From: Ophthalmolycus amberensis
Taxonomy: Eukaryota > Chordata > Actinopteri > Perciformes > Zoarcidae
Assembly (NCBI GenBank): GCA_024529925.1
Contig: JAFEUB010000786.1
Location: forward strand, 1,120,001 to 1,184,000
Length of the DNA: 64,000 nt
Direction: 5' to 3'
Part shown: one piece after another, positions 33,192-50,642 of the stretch
Layout: each line of letters opens with the position of its first letter
How positions within the stretch are numbered: position 1 is the first letter of the stretch
The notes under the pieces: generated by a model
Seen by the model: the letters and a program-made list of their open reading frames with translations, nothing else
Told to the model about the DNA's origin: nothing
The model's database searches: none
Position numbers and translations under genes: made by a program

Positions 33192-34835
33192 ATGGGTGGC
33201 AAAAATTCAAAATCACCGGAACCAGAGGGTCCGATTGTTGATTTAATGCGGCAGAAACACGGGGAGTCATGTCTGGAATGCCTCCCATACTGGTCAAGGG
33301 AATTTGGGTTTCCAGAAAATGGATCATTAAGTTCCGCTAAACTTAGAATGTTACGAGGGGATTTAGAAATTTAAATGAAAGGAATGAAGAGTGGCAAAAA
33401 GGTTCGAGTTAAAGATTTAGATATGATTGTGAAAAATCGGACTTGCCTGAATATATGGGAAAAAGAGTGTGAATATAGGGAGAGAAAACAGATGATGAAA
33501 CAAATGACGTGTTTGAAAGAAGAAAAGAAAAGCGTGGACACACACGAGGACACTCCACACACACACACACGCTCAAATAACCCATTTCTTTTTTCTTCTT
33601 CCATGTATCCGAGCCTCACGGGTGCGGGCGGTCCGCTCCTCGACGTGTGTCCTCGACCTTCCCCGCAACCTGTCGTCCAACTCGACCCCAGACCTCAGCC
33701 TCCTCAGCCTCCTCCTTTCCCAGTCCACGGACCCATAGCCGCCCAGCCCGACACACGCCAGTAACACGAACGACAACAAGTGGCTGTATACAGTAACGCG
33801 GCGTACCAACAGGACCCAACTTCTCCATCTTCAGGCTCTGACCCATTCTCAGACCAGCCACAACATGGCTCTGCAGGACGCTCCGCTGACGTCCTCAGCA
33901 CAAACACCCCCCCGAACGTGAAACCTGAGGATGAATTCATTTTCAGTGCCCCGATGATTCAAGTACCAGGAGTGGACGGTACTCCAGGGCTCGTGTTCAG
34001 AGCCTGGACACAAACTGACATTCTGCAAGCCTCATCACATCTGCCAAACATCCACAACGGTACAGCGTTTGCAAAAGATTTCCTAATATTCTGTAAAGAA
34101 TTCATGCCCACAGGTTCAGAGGTCCATAGACTGCTGGTCAAACATGTCGGCCCGACTGACTTCAGCAAAATCAGAACTGTTGTCACCGGAAATGGCTGCG
34201 ATTCCAGATTGATGAAACTCGACTGGAGCGACAACACGAACGGACCCTACAGAACCTTCATCGAGGCTGTCTGCGCTGAGATCAACCTCAGATTTCCATC
34301 CAAAGTCAACATGGCTCTCATCAACTCCACCAAACAAGGTAAAACCGAAGATGTTACTTCCTATCATCAACGTTTAATGTCTGCATTCCAAACGCACAGC
34401 GGTCTTGAGGAGCCAGGTGACAAAACCATCATGACTGTGTGGGAGACACATCTCAAAAACGCCTTTGTCAACGGACTGTTGCCCGACATCAAAGGCGCCA
34501 CCGAACGCTCTGTGATCGGCCTAGAAGACGCCCGACTCGACGAAGTGGTAAAACATGCACGCCACAATTACAAAATGTTTAATGACAATCAGGCACGCCA
34601 GGACAAGCACAGCAAACAAACTGGTGAAAAGGCTCAACTTGCCATGCTTCAAGCTGTCCAGCAGATGACGCTAGGTGCAGAGGGAGTTTCTCGCGAGACT
34701 CAACCCAACGAATGTTTCAACTGTGGCGAAACTGGTCATTGGTATAATGACTGTCCTCACCACGTGAACCAGGGAGATCCTCGTTTTCGAAACACGGGAG
34801 AGGAGGGGGGACGTGACTCATCCGGCACCTACTGA
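33192..34835 (+). pseudogene. gag: ERV gag, two in-frame stops (copy B)
   Basis: Same frame structure as copy A, with TAA at 33372-33374 and at 33762-33764 and a CCHC knuckle near 34713-34754. A handful of residue differences from copy A are visible, for example Arg for Cys in the HQRLMSAF block and Ala for Pro in VVKHARHN. Confidence 0.85.
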
Positions 34836-35100
34836 CATGATGCGGGGGAGGGAGAGGACGCACGGACGGGGGGAGCGGCTTCCGGCCCCAGGCCTCTGAT
34901 GCAGGGAAGTGATATGCACACACACATGCACGACACACTCAAACATACATTTGCTCGCAATGAAGATCTGCTTCGCACGCTCAGTGACACATGCAAACAT
35001 ACGGGCACGACACACTCAAACAATCATTCCTCCTTTCCCCTGACACACACACACACATACTGCAGAACAACAGGCCGCTCTCCTATGCGCCATTTCACAT

Positions 35101-37686
35101 TTGGAGCAACAGCACCTGCTCTCATCCCAACGACACACGAAACACACATATGCAATGTTTTCATCACAATCATTCAAAAACATGCCGACTATTAAAGTTG
35201 TTGTTGAGGGAAAGGAGTTAGAGTTTTTGGTAGATTCAGGGGCCACTCACTCTGTAATTCAACAGAAACATTTTCCTCATCAGAAGATGAGCGGGCGGTA
35301 TGTTTATTCACAAGGGGCTTCTGGTTTGACAGTAACTGAAAAATTTAGCAGTCCAATGACGAGTGCGCACACTGACCTGACTGACGAAAAACCTGACATT
35401 AGAGTGAAACATTCGTTTTTACTTTCGCCACTCTGTCCCATTAATCTGATGGGCAGAGACCTGATGTGCGCTTATGGCATCTGTTTGACATCATCCCCTG
35501 ACGGACTGAAAGTGACTAGACACAGAGCCATACAACACATGATGCAGATGGCTGCTCCTGTTCCACTTCATGTTTATCAGTGGTGGATTCCTGTGAAGGA
35601 AGCCACACGACTTGTTCGAGAAGTTGACACTCGTGTCTCGCCTCATGCAGAACGCATGAATCCAGAACATCTCCACTGCACCTCCCATGTCTCTGAGGGT
35701 GCAGATGAATCCTACGAGGATACGTTTTTTGAAGGCATCAATGATGCGATTGTTTGTTCTACCTTGTTTTGGTCAACATACAAATCTGCTGTTTCTGTGT
35801 CTCTCTCTCCCACACAGAAAGAACTATTTCAAGTGGCAGACTCGTCTCCTCACATCTCGCTGTCCAAGGGTCGAACTGACCAATGGCGAGATCTGGGACC
35901 GTTCGTGGCACAATGCGAAGCGCTCACTGACTGGGAATCAACAAATGATCCACTCGTGTTACGCTCAAAGTCGACTGGGTACCATCGTGGTTTTTGTGTT
36001 CCCCTGACGGCAGCTTCACGTTCTGTCTATGTTTTTCATGAACATAACAACAAAGCTAAAACGTTCGTCTCTAACGCTGTCTCTATTTCTCCCGCTCTTG
36101 CCTCTGTTCCACAGACACTCTGGGCGGCGCACAAATATGACGTGGGTTTGATCAAGAACTGCCAACCGGTCGTCATTACTCCACGCTCTGACTTCCGACC
36201 ACACAAACACCAATATCCCCTGCGACAGGAGGCCATTGACGGTATTACACCAGTGTTTGAATCACTCCTGAAAGCAGGAGTGATCGTTCCATGTCCGGAT
36301 TCGCCAGTACGAACACCGATTTTTCCTGTGAAAAAGGTCAGAGACAAAGACAAACCCACTGAGTGGCGTTTTGTGCAGGATCTGAGAGCAGTAAACGCTT
36401 CAGTCCACGCACGCGCACCGAATGTGCCTAATCCATATACTATTCTAGCTCAGATTCCACCTGACGCTAAATGGTTTTCTGTTGTTGACCTGTCAAATGC
36501 TTTTTTCAGTGTCCCAGTCGACAAAGATTCTCAATTTTGGTTCGCCTTTAACTTTAATGGGAAACCTTACACCTTCACACGGCTGTGTCAGGGGTATACA
36601 GAATCACCAACAATCTACAATGACGCTCTTAGGGAAAGTTTAGAAAGTCTAACTCTCTCACCAGGCTCTGCCCTACTTCAGTATGTCGACGACTGCCTTA
36701 TTGCAGCTCCTACTCAGGCACAGTGTCAGAAAGATACATTAAAGCTGCTACAGCACCTAGCACAGGAAGGCCACAAGGCCAGTCTCTCAAAGTTACAGTT
36801 TGTAACACAAAACGTTCATTTTCTTGGCCATGACATTTCAGGAGAAGGTAAGACTCTCTCCCCCAAAAGAATCGCTTCAATTGTTTCGTTGCCTCAACCT
36901 AACACTAAAAAACAGATGATGTCCTTTCTAGGCATGTGTTCATACTGTCGGTCTTTCATACTTAACTACTCACAAATGGAACAGCCATTGTCATCTTTGA
37001 TCCACGGTAAGAATCTCACAGCACATGAAAAAATAATTTGGACAAAAGAAGGCCATGACGCTTTCACACAAATGAAATGTGCTTTGCAAACTCCTCCTAC
37101 TCTAGGGTTGCCAGTGCTGGCGCTGACTATCCACACTGACTCTCGTTACGCCTTCGGCGTTGTGCACGATTTTGGCGCTTTGTGGAAACATCGCAAATTC
37201 CTGAAGTCTGACGGTAAGCCTGTCCTTCATCACACTCTCATTGCTGAGCTGTTAGAGGCCATTCTTTTGCCTACAGCCATTGCAGTATGTAAGTGTGCAG
37301 CACACACTAATCAGACTAATGACGTACCAACAGGAAATGCACGCGCAGACACGGCTGCCAAAGCTGCTGCTCGACATCCTGTCCCCATTTCCTCTGCTCT
37401 CGCATTTTCATGCGTGCAAGTTCCTTCTTCTCTTATAGCAATGCAAACTCTCTCCACTCCGGAAGAGCGACGGCTGTGGTCTAGTTCAGGTTGTATTTAC
37501 ACAGATGGACTTTGGGTGGGACCTGATGCTAAGCCATGTCTGCCTAAGCACTATTTCAATCATTATGCTAAGTTGACACATGGGTTTGACCACGTGTCAA
37601 AAGGAGGAATGTTGAGCGCATTAAATGAAACGTGGTTCACAAAGGGGTTCACCTCATATGCACAAAATTTTGTTCTGCATGTGTAA
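35101..37686 (+). pseudogene. pol: ERV protease-reverse transcriptase, RNase H truncated (copy B)
   Basis: Its 861-residue frame looks identical to that of copy A. It includes protease DSG, RT YVDD, and the same in-frame loss between TPPTLGLP and TDSRYAF. Confidence 0.88.
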
Positions 37687-38645
37687 CCTGTTCTACTCAC
37701 AATGTAGGCAGGCCTGTAGCGGTGTCCAGCCAAGCTGCACATCCGCCTCCAACACGGCCCTTTGAACACATTATGATGGACTTTGTTGAGCTCTCTCCAT
37801 CTGAAGGTAAGAAACACTGTCTGGTGATGGTAGACATGTGGTCAAAGTGGGTTGAAGTTTTTCCATCAAGCAAACAGACCGCTGCAACAGTGGCAAAGGC
37901 ATTGATTTCTGAAATCATTCCTCGTTGGGGCATTCCTACTAAAATATCAAGCGACAATGGTTCTCATTTTGTAAACCAGGCCATTACAGAACTAAGCGCC
38001 TATTTGGGTATCGATTTAAGAACACACTGTGCTTACCATCCTGCCAGTGCTGGCGCTGTTGAACGAGAGAACGGTACCCTCAAAACAAAGTTAGCAAAAT
38101 GTTGTGCTGACACTGGGTTACCATGGACAAAAGCCCTGCCTCTAGTGCTGATGTACATGCGTATGAGGAAACGAACGCGCAGCAATCTGAGTCCTTTTGA
38201 GATATTGTTTGGTTTTCCTCCTCATGTAGGCACAGAAGCACCCAAGGCACCGCTCCCATCAACCGCAATATGCGAACATGAAATGTTAACATATTGTGCA
38301 CAACTGTCCTTTGCTCTATATAACATAAGACAACAGGTGGCAGCTGCCCTCCCGAGGCCAGCGGAGGGACCGCTCCACCAATTGAAAACCGGTGACTTCG
38401 TAGTGGTGAAAGATTTAAGGCGAAAGAACTGGAGAGCACAACGCTGGTTGGGCCCGTTCCAGATCCTCCTCATCACCCACACGGCAGTAAAGGTAGCTGA
38501 GAGAGCAACTTGGGTCCACGCGTCACACTGCAAAAAGGTTCCAGACCCAGGAGAAGCTTCAGGTGAGCAAACACCTGCCTCAAGTGTCAGCCAATCGGCA
38601 CCACCGAAAGAACCAACGGTGCCAACGCAGGAGGACAAGCAGTGA
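37632..38645 (+). pseudogene. ERV integrase, -1 frame (copy B)
   Basis: Same domains as copy A, with one visible residue change (TRPFEHIMMDF against TRPFQHIMMDF). The same one-base frame offset from pol is present. Confidence 0.85.
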
Positions 38646-38970
38646 TTCACGGACGGGATCACAACGGGCAGTGGCCGACAGACACTTGCGTGATCTGTGC
38701 TAACTGTCTACAACTCATCTTCCAGGCCTTGAGGGAAACGAAGAGGAGAACAACTCTCTTCTTGCCAACATCTCAACGTGTTGCTCATATATCAGAGACT
38801 TTGTCTCACAAAAACAGCTTTTTGCAATATCAACTGTGTATTTGACTCATGTTTTTTGTTTGTTTTTGTTTTATGTTTCTTTCATGATCTAGCTAGGAAC
38901 AGACCTCTCAAGACAGAGGCAGAATAATCCTCTGGGGTCTGATGAGACAAAGGCAGTCGACCCTTTGTTC

Positions 38971-40657
38971 ACTCGCACATTTTGGATTTGTTCTTGTCAA
39001 ATAAACTTTAACTTTACGAATTTGCACTTGCAGACTTTTGTTTTATGGCTTTCAGAGTTGGCTGGGTGTGGGAACTTCACAAAATGTGAATTTCGTTTTT
39101 CAGAAACACTGCAGTGTTAACTGGGAGCTAATACTCAGAGGAAATCAAGTCTGTCTCGTATAATGAAGGACTAACTGAGGACGGGGTCGACTCCTCTGTG
39201 TGTTTCAGGTCTGAACGTGTGGTGAAGCGTGATTATTGAATGTGAACGGTCCAAAGAACACGGCTGGATGTTGCTTTAGGACAGCAAACAGGAGCAATGG
39301 TGTGATCTGATTGGCTGTGAGCTCATGAAGCCGAGACAAGTCATGCAAGCACTTCAAGGCCCCATCAGAGTTTCCATTTGTTCATCAAAGACCACGCTCA
39401 TTGGAACTGATATATTTTATAATATGATATAATAATATCCAGTGTTGGAAATTACATTACTGACACACTCCGTAATGACGTAATCCTCAATCTTATTGCA
39501 TTGGAGTTGCAAATCCAAAGCAGTGGATTTAGTAAGTTGTCGACTATAGGCCCTGGTCCAGGTGTGACCCTGCCTCCCCTGACACTGAGTGAAGCTACAC
39601 ATTGAACAGGTGAGCATCTCCTTTGTGGAGCTCTGCTCTTCTACAGATGCTTCTTCTCTGCTGCTGATTATTGGACTCGCATGACTAAAATTACCTATTT
39701 TCTAAAAATTCTGTTCGTCTGTCTTCCTATCTAGGATTTGGCCTCCCACATACAATCTATTGCATGTATTGTAGTAATACATTTTTTTGTTTTTTTACAT
39801 CAACTTGAAACAGCAGCAGAGAGCAATGTGCTGATTAAAGACATGAGATACAGCTGAAAGCTCTGGAACAAGAAAGGCAGTGGTGCTTGTGTTGAGAGGT
39901 CTTCATCTCTTTAGAATAGTTTCCCCCTAAAGTCGGATTTGTCCGCGGTCAACAAACACGTAAACACCGTCTCTTCTCACAATAACGTAGACAATAAAAT
40001 TCAACACAAAAGTTTGTCCCAAGTTATTTTTTATTGTTTTAATAATTAACATGGAAGCACATTTTGCTCTTTTTGCTTTTTACATAAAAGTCTACAAAAT
40101 GGCATAAAACATGTACTTTAATTAGGTAAAGTATACATAAACAAGCAAAGTACTGAAAAAAGTAAGACTGGAATACACTGTTTAATATGCTCATGCTCTC
40201 CGTCCCAGTATAACCGGTCCAGAGTTATAGAATATGAAACCGATTGAAAAAACTAAAATAAGAAGGTATAATGAAATACAGTGAGTAATGACATTATCAT
40301 AACTGCTCTTAAGCTCTTGTCCTGACATGACTTGTTGAGATAGACTTAACCTAATTACACATCCAATCTGTTCTATCTTCACCGAGACATATCGATCATA
40401 AAACAATCATCAAAAGTATAAAAAAAAAAGAGAGACTGCCCGGGGGAGAGGAAACCATATTCCTGACATATTTCTACAGGAGGAGGTTTGTTCAGCTGCA
40501 GATTGAAGCTCGGTGTCATGTTGTGGAGGTCAGAAGTCATCAATTCAAAGGTCATATCTTAGGTCACATTGGACTATTTTAGGTCAGGTTGAGGGTTGTT
40601 TTCTTTAGTCAGGGTTTGTTCGGACCAGTGTGTGTTTTTGGGATCCAAGCTCCGGCT
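38971..40657. other. Duplicated prnp 3'-UTR end and Shadoo 3' region (unit C), no gene
   Basis: Matches 9667-11350. It includes another copy of the AATAAA that may end prnp transcripts (near 39000) and a minus-strand Shadoo polyadenylation signal near 40028. Confidence 0.55.
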
Positions 40658-41179
40658 CTACATGAAGGCCCCCCAGTGGCCCATCAGCAGGGCCATCAGG
40701 GAGCCGATGACCACGATGATGCTGTTGTAGATTGGCCCGCTGGACGCTCCAGTGTAGTACCCCATGTCCCCGGAGCCCTCCGCCTCGTAGCCGGGCCTGC
40801 GGCCGTAGCCTCCACCGCCTCCGTATCCTCCGTATCCTCCATAACCTCCTCCATAACCACCACCATACCCTCCATAACCACCTCCATATCCTCCACCGTA
40901 TCCGGGGCGGCTCAGGGCAGACCCGATCATGGCTCCTCCTATGGCGCCTGCTGCAGCTGCCCCCGCTACTTTCCCCACACTGGAGCCACCGCTCTGGACC
41001 GGCCTGTAGCCTCCACCCCGGCCGAAGCCTCCACCTCGGCCGAAGCCTCCACCTCGGCCAAAGCCTCCTCGGCCGCCTCCGAAGCCTCCACGACCACGTG
41101 CCTCCGAGCTGGGTAACAGCGTGACGAGGAGCAGCAGGCAGAGAGCTGCTGTGAGGGGGACTTTATGCTGGACACACAT
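40658..41179 (-). CDS. sprnb: Shadoo-like protein, canonical copy C
   Basis: 173 aa from ATG 41177-41179 to TAG 40658-40660, in one coding exon. The acceptor TTGTTCCAG ends at 41192, giving a 12-base 5' UTR piece. Signal peptide is 1-27, and RG/FGRGGG repeats span 28-57. One hydrophobic core lies at about 68-90 (VGKVAGAAAAGAIGGAMIGS), the hallmark shared by Shadoo and prion proteins. GGY repeats follow (94-125), then an acidic spot (YEAEGSGD). A hydrophobic GPI-type tail (153-173) follows a small-residue site (GASSG). There are no cysteine pair and no N-glycosylation sequon. Family knowledge: Shadoo is a GPI-anchored cell-surface relative of PrP; fish have Sho1 and Sho2. Sho2 (sprnb) is my best assignment from position beside prnp and rassf2. 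Confidence 0.88.
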   Translation of the reverse strand: MCVQHKVPLTAALCLLLLVTLLPSSEARGRGGFGGGRGGFGRGGGFGRGGGFGRGGGYRPVQSGGSSVGKVAGAAAAGAIGGAMIGSALSRPGYGGGYGGGYGGYGGGYGGGYGGYGGYGGGGGYGRRPGYEAEGSGDMGYYTGASSGPIYNSIIVVIGSLMALLMGHWGAFM

Positions 41180-41569
41180 TATTGTTTTATCCTGGAACAA
41201 TAAGACAAAGGAAACATTAGTAGGAGGAGGGAATGTGTCCCTTTTCTGTTTCTGTTGTTCTTGTTGCTGGACGGTGATGGACGAAGTCCACAGTAAACCA
41301 GAAAACCACAGTACATCAATACCCGGTAATAACAATTCATTTAAAGAGACAGTTTCAAGCAAGAAGCACAACATGTTTCTCAGAGTTTCTAAAATAAAGA
41401 CAATCACAGGATTAAAAAAAAGCAGCATTAAAAAAGCTGCAGGAGGAAGAAAACAAAAATCATTATAAAACGTGTAAAAAAGAACATATACATAAATATA
41501 CATGAAGAAAGGGTAAGCTGTCAATAAAAGATGTTATACAAAAAGATGCTAAGAAACAGCATCTGTAAA
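41180..41569 (-). other. Shadoo C upstream intron sequence
   Basis: Intron immediately 5' of the coding exon. The non-coding first exon and promoter were not located. Open frames across this stretch read through the intron and are not real N-termini. Confidence 0.5.
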
Positions 41570-42228
41570 TACCTTACTTTTCGGACTATAAACTGCTACT
41601 TTTTACCCCACGCTTTGAGGCCTCGGCTTATAGTCCGGTGCGCTTTATATACGGATTTTTCCGTAGCTTTTCTCCGCCACAACAACAACCGCAACTTCCG
41701 GTTCCGGTCTAACAGCAGCAAGCCAGTTAGCCGTAAATGCTATTCAGAGCTATGAGCAGAGAAGATCAGCTTTTTCTCAAGTCTGCCAGTGGATCCTAAC
41801 AGCTCGGAACAGTGTGACAGAATCCACCTTCACCAACGGGTTCTGAAAGTCTGGGATAGTAGGAGATTAAGGGGACAGCGTAATGAGGACGACAACGCTA
41901 TTCAGAGCTATGAGCAACAACAGTTACCGGTATTGCCTCATTGCTTTTCCTTTGGTAGCCGTGAGAGACCTTAGTCTGTAATGCAAGTATGTCCGCATGA
42001 AAAGATGTACAAAGATATATTATATATTCGCTAATGCTAATCGCGGTTAGCATTTCCCCATTGGCCGTAATGTTAAAATTAGCTTAGAAGCTAGCGACAT
42101 GTTATGATGGGGGACACCTGCGGCTTATAGACCAGTGCCGCTTATCTATGTACAAATTCTTTATTCTGTTAAAAATCAGCTGGTGCGGCCTATATACCGG
42201 TGCGCTCTATAGTCCGGCAAGTACGGTA
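41570..42228. mobile_element. MITE-like element, uninterrupted (unit C)
   Basis: 659 bp with imperfect terminal inverted repeats: TACCTTACTTTTCGGACTAT at the left, and the reverse complement of TACCGTACTTGCCGGACTAT at the right. It has no coding capacity for a transposase. A GCTATTCAGAGCTATGAGCA motif occurs twice inside, near 41738 and 41899. The superfamily is uncertain and the target duplication is not clear. Confidence 0.7.
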
Positions 42229-42508
42229 CTTTAAATTAGTAATAATAGGAAGTGAACTAAGTCCTGCAAGTACCAATGAAGTATTATCAGCTAAATATAC
42301 GGGTGTAATATCATTATATACATTATATATCATATTAAATATATACCATTTGAAATGTAGCTGGTTGAGGTCATGATCTTTGTTTATAAATGTAAACACT
42401 GATGAGTAGATTCATCTACAAAAATACTCCATAGTTTTAGAAGTTGATCATATACTTTAAATGTGAAGTCTTGATTTACAAAGTAACGAGTAATGTAGCT
42501 GTCAAATC

Positions 42509-45500
42509 AGAGTACTGGAGTAAAAAGTACAATGTTTGCCTCACAAATGATGCAGATAATGAACATACTAGTGTATGTACTTGGTTGTACTTGGTTGTAC
42601 TGATGGGGGGATGTTCTCTTGTCCGCTTTAGTCCGGCTGTGTGTTATTTTTACGTTGCTGATAAATTAAGAGCAGGACAGATCACGGCTCGTAATCCAGC
42701 TTTGAGAAACACATTTTACACAAGCGGCGTCACGGCTGCGACACAATTTAACACCGCGGCTGACCTGGGATCAGATGGCTTTCATAATCTCCAACGCCCT
42801 CATTAGGATCTACTGGAGGAGATGAGATCTGGTTCTACAGACCTGTGGGGCAAGACCTGCTGCAATAATCCCCAATATACGACTGTTGTCAGCAATAAAT
42901 AAATGTTGTCTCAGTGTCTAAACCCAACACCCATCGAACAGAGAGAATAACGTAGAACTTTAGGGGAGTGACAGAAAGTTAAACAGATAGAGAACTAATC
43001 GAATGAAATAAATAGAAATAGAAATTAGGGAAATGACACTAAAAAGATACAATATATGCATCACAGTACTATACAAGAAATATATATCAGATATGTGCAG
43101 AAGAAATCCAGTTGTCCAACTCCAGCAGCCACTGTGTATAGTGTAAGTAAACAAAACATAATAAAATAGTTTTATATGTTATACTATGTTATGTATTATA
43201 GAATATGTGTGCAACATATGTAATAAACACACGTTATACAGTAATACAAAATAGTGGAAACTAACTACAGTAAGTACATGTACTTTATACTTATATTCCA
43301 TATTTAAGACAGAAATGTATTCATTTAACAGCTATAGTTATGAGTGACATTTGTGTTTGACGTATGCAAACACAAACAAAATATATAATCGGATTGTAAA
43401 ACGTAATGCATTGTTATAGATTAAATTGAGCAGTTAAAAATGGCCAAACTCCAACACTAAAGTGCTGCTTATGTATTAAAACATGGTGCTGAAGGACACA
43501 ATGAGATTACTTCTTCCACCACTGAGCAGCATGACATCATTTGCTTGGCCATCAACACACAGTACGCAGTCTAATCTGTGTCCTCTAAAAAGACGAGTTG
43601 AGCTATAATTACACGAGGTCACTTAGTTTGACAATAATCCAGCGACTCCCAGATTAAAGCTGCAGCAGCAGCACCGACTCACAAAGGAGGATTAAAAACG
43701 TTTCATTGTGAATTTGGAGCCCTCCGATCTGTTTACCAGTGTATTAGTATTACTCGTGTCTACACAATTTGTGCAGCGGAGGACAAATTAAATAACAAGA
43801 GGAATGTATTCACAAAATCAGATGAGCGGTGGTGGGAGAAGCGCTCAGATCCTGAAGTACTGAATTCAAAATGTTACTTAAGTAAAAGTACACAAGTGTT
43901 ATCCCCAGAATAAAGCTGAAATATCAAATACTTACAGCTCAGAATGGCTCCTTTCAAAGTGTTGAACATTATATTATGATATAGTATCACTAATGAACAT
44001 ATAAAGCTTTTTAATGTTAGTTTGTCAATGTGGAGCACCTTTCTGATAATTTGTGTACTATTGGGTAGATTAGTAGTACGGTACTGCTTCAGGTCATGTT
44101 TTTTTCAAATGATAAAAGTAAATAAAAAGGTACAATACTTAGTAAATGTACTGTGTTACATTCCACCACTGAAAACATTGTTGAAACCCGCTGAACTCGA
44201 TAGAAGCGTGCATGAAATAAGTATAAATGAGAATGAACAGCCTCACCTGTCGACTGTGACGGACACAAAGACGAGGATCCTCTTCCACGCGGTGTTCGCT
44301 GGCCGCTCACTCTTCTGACAGAGAGAAGCGTGTCTCAGGACCAGCCTGTGATCCTCCAGACAATCTCCATCAGGTGAGTGGATCACTGTCTCACACCTGC
44401 TCATTGGCTGGGTGTGCAGTAAGCTGCTGTAGCAGACATCACACATAAATGCCTCTGCGGGTGTGTACATGTGTGTGTCCTAATTTAGTGTGAATTATTT
44501 AACCACTTAGTGAATAAACCAGAACACTTGACGAACTCTCCCGAAGCTTTGACTCATGTTATTTCTCCTCCGTCATTCTGAATTGCACAACAAGATTTAA
44601 ACCTTATTATACAACATGCTGGGCTTTTCCCCCACTGACCTGAACGAGACTGAGGGAGATTACAGATTATATCCATCTATCAGGATGACTTTTCTTTTAT
44701 AACATCATTGTATGAAAAAAAACTCATTTTCCAAGTCGTGGCATGAGTTCTTAACATCTTTAACGATCATTATTTTGTAAAAGACACAATACAAAAAGCA
44801 GGCAAGTCTTCAAAGAGTCACTAAAAATAGAACATGCACACTCACTCACACTCTCTCTCTCGGTACTGTACGGCGAGACTTTGAACAACGACGCTGGGAG
44901 ACGTTGAGCGGACGAAAGCGAAGAGCTGTACACATGGAGGCAACTTGTGCTGCTTTGAAATGCTCACTCATACATTTACAACATTCTTCCAACAAAGACG
45001 GTCGGCATAATTCAGTCTTGTGAGATTTCACTCGTGTCATTCTCTGTTGGATGTAAAAAAAAAAAAATAGACAGTCCAACTCCTACCAGGAGTCATGGTG
45101 TGAAGAATGATGTTGAATATTGTTCGTGGATCAGACGGTATATTACTGTGCTTGTTAACATGTCAACATGACTTCTTCTTGTCATGTTACATAAGGCAGG
45201 AATACAAGCGAGGACGACTCACCAGAAAACCTCAACGTCTGCTTTCTTTCTTCAAAGGAATCGTTTCGGGGGAATCAGCGTATTTTTACTTCTTGATGAG
45301 TGGATTAATACCATACAGTAAATAAGAAGCTATCACAAGCAACTGGTTAGCTTAGCACAAGGACTGGTAGCAGCTAGCTAGCCTCACTGTTTCTAAAGAC
45401 GACAACTGCCCACCAGCACCTCTGAAGCTCACAAAACACTTTATTTGTTTCGTCTGTACAAAAACCAAAGTGTAACACGACACACTTTGGTTTTTGAAGA

Positions 45501-46354
45501 GATTGAAATGAGATAAGACATATTAATATGTGAGCTTTAGTGGTGCTGGTGAGCAGATTTTGTTCACTTCAGAAAGAGCCAGACCTGCTAGCAGTTACCA
45601 GTCTTTGTGCTATGCTAAGCTAACCGGCTGCTGTTATACAGACAGCTAACTCTCGGCGAGAAAATGTTTCCCAAAATCAAACTATTCCTTTAACCTCAAC
45701 AGTTGTCTCCTGATGGCCACAACATAAACAGATTATCTGCTCAGACAACCTTCACTAATCCCTGCGGTGAACTTCTCAGCCCAGATAATATTGAGAGTCT
45801 ATTAATATTCCTTCAATCACAATATTTTAAAAACTCTCAAACAGAGAGGAACACAAAAGGAGCATGACTGTGTGGTCTGATGTTGTTCTGTTGTACTTTT
45901 ATAACTTCAAAACACGGGACCATCGTGTGTCTTTGTGCTTGGAGAAACCTTTTAACAGGCACTTATTATACGATGCCTGCGCTTTAAATAGGTTTTGGGT
46001 CATCAGCTGGCAAACTGAAGGGTCGAGACAGAAGACACGGCGTCTCGTTGTCGACTCATTCTGCACTGGAACGTCTTTCTGTGTGCTCTGTACGTGATGA
46101 CAAGGAGATAAGAAGGTCTGAAGACTGCTGCTAACATGCAAACAACACGGCATGTCAACGCTTTGTCTGTAGGATCCTTTGATTGGAACATTTGAAGAAA
46201 AGAAGAAAAAAAAGGCTCCGTGCAGAGGCAGGCGTTCAGGAGGAGCAGGATAATCGCTGAAACACACACATTGGTGTTCTCGTCAGCTGATCCTGGGTCA
46301 GCGTCTCGGTCACAGCTGGGCAGATGTGGTGCTTCTGACGGTCCGATGAGCAGA
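42509..46354. other. Single-copy intergenic region and probable rassf2 3' UTR
   Basis: No supported gene. It is AT-rich with scattered short frames. The part next to 46354 is probably rassf2 3' UTR; a minus-strand AATAAA is near 45437. Its extent is inference. Confidence 0.45.
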
Positions 46355-50621
<4,267 letters not shown>

Positions 50622-50642
50622 TCTCAGTCAGCATGAGAGGAG

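Larger units (their letters stand above)
25834..38970. repeat. Tandem duplication unit B (expanded Shadoo copy)
   Basis: Begins as a copy of 8247 onward. Relative to A it lacks about 240 bp near 27145, where a short GTGTTAACTGGGA repeat marks the join. It also lacks the solo LTR. Its ERV stops at 38970, joined directly to sequence matching 9667 onward. Confidence 0.85.
32078..38970 (+). mobile_element. Endogenous retrovirus copy B, 3' LTR missing
   Basis: 5' LTR 32078-32530, primer site 32534-32551, then gag, pol and integrase as in copy A and nearly identical to it. The element stops at 38970, about 70 bp short of the expected 3' LTR, and runs straight into unit C. With the same flanks and same CTAG on its left, it is the same insertion event as copy A, later duplicated and cut. 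Confidence 0.92.
38971..42508. repeat. Tandem duplication unit C (intact Shadoo copy)
   Basis: Starts abruptly at sequence matching 9667 and runs through Shadoo and an uninterrupted MITE to GCTGTCAAAT at 42508. After that, sequence is single-copy. Because its right flank is unique and its MITE is short, this looks like the least altered unit. Confidence 0.85.
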
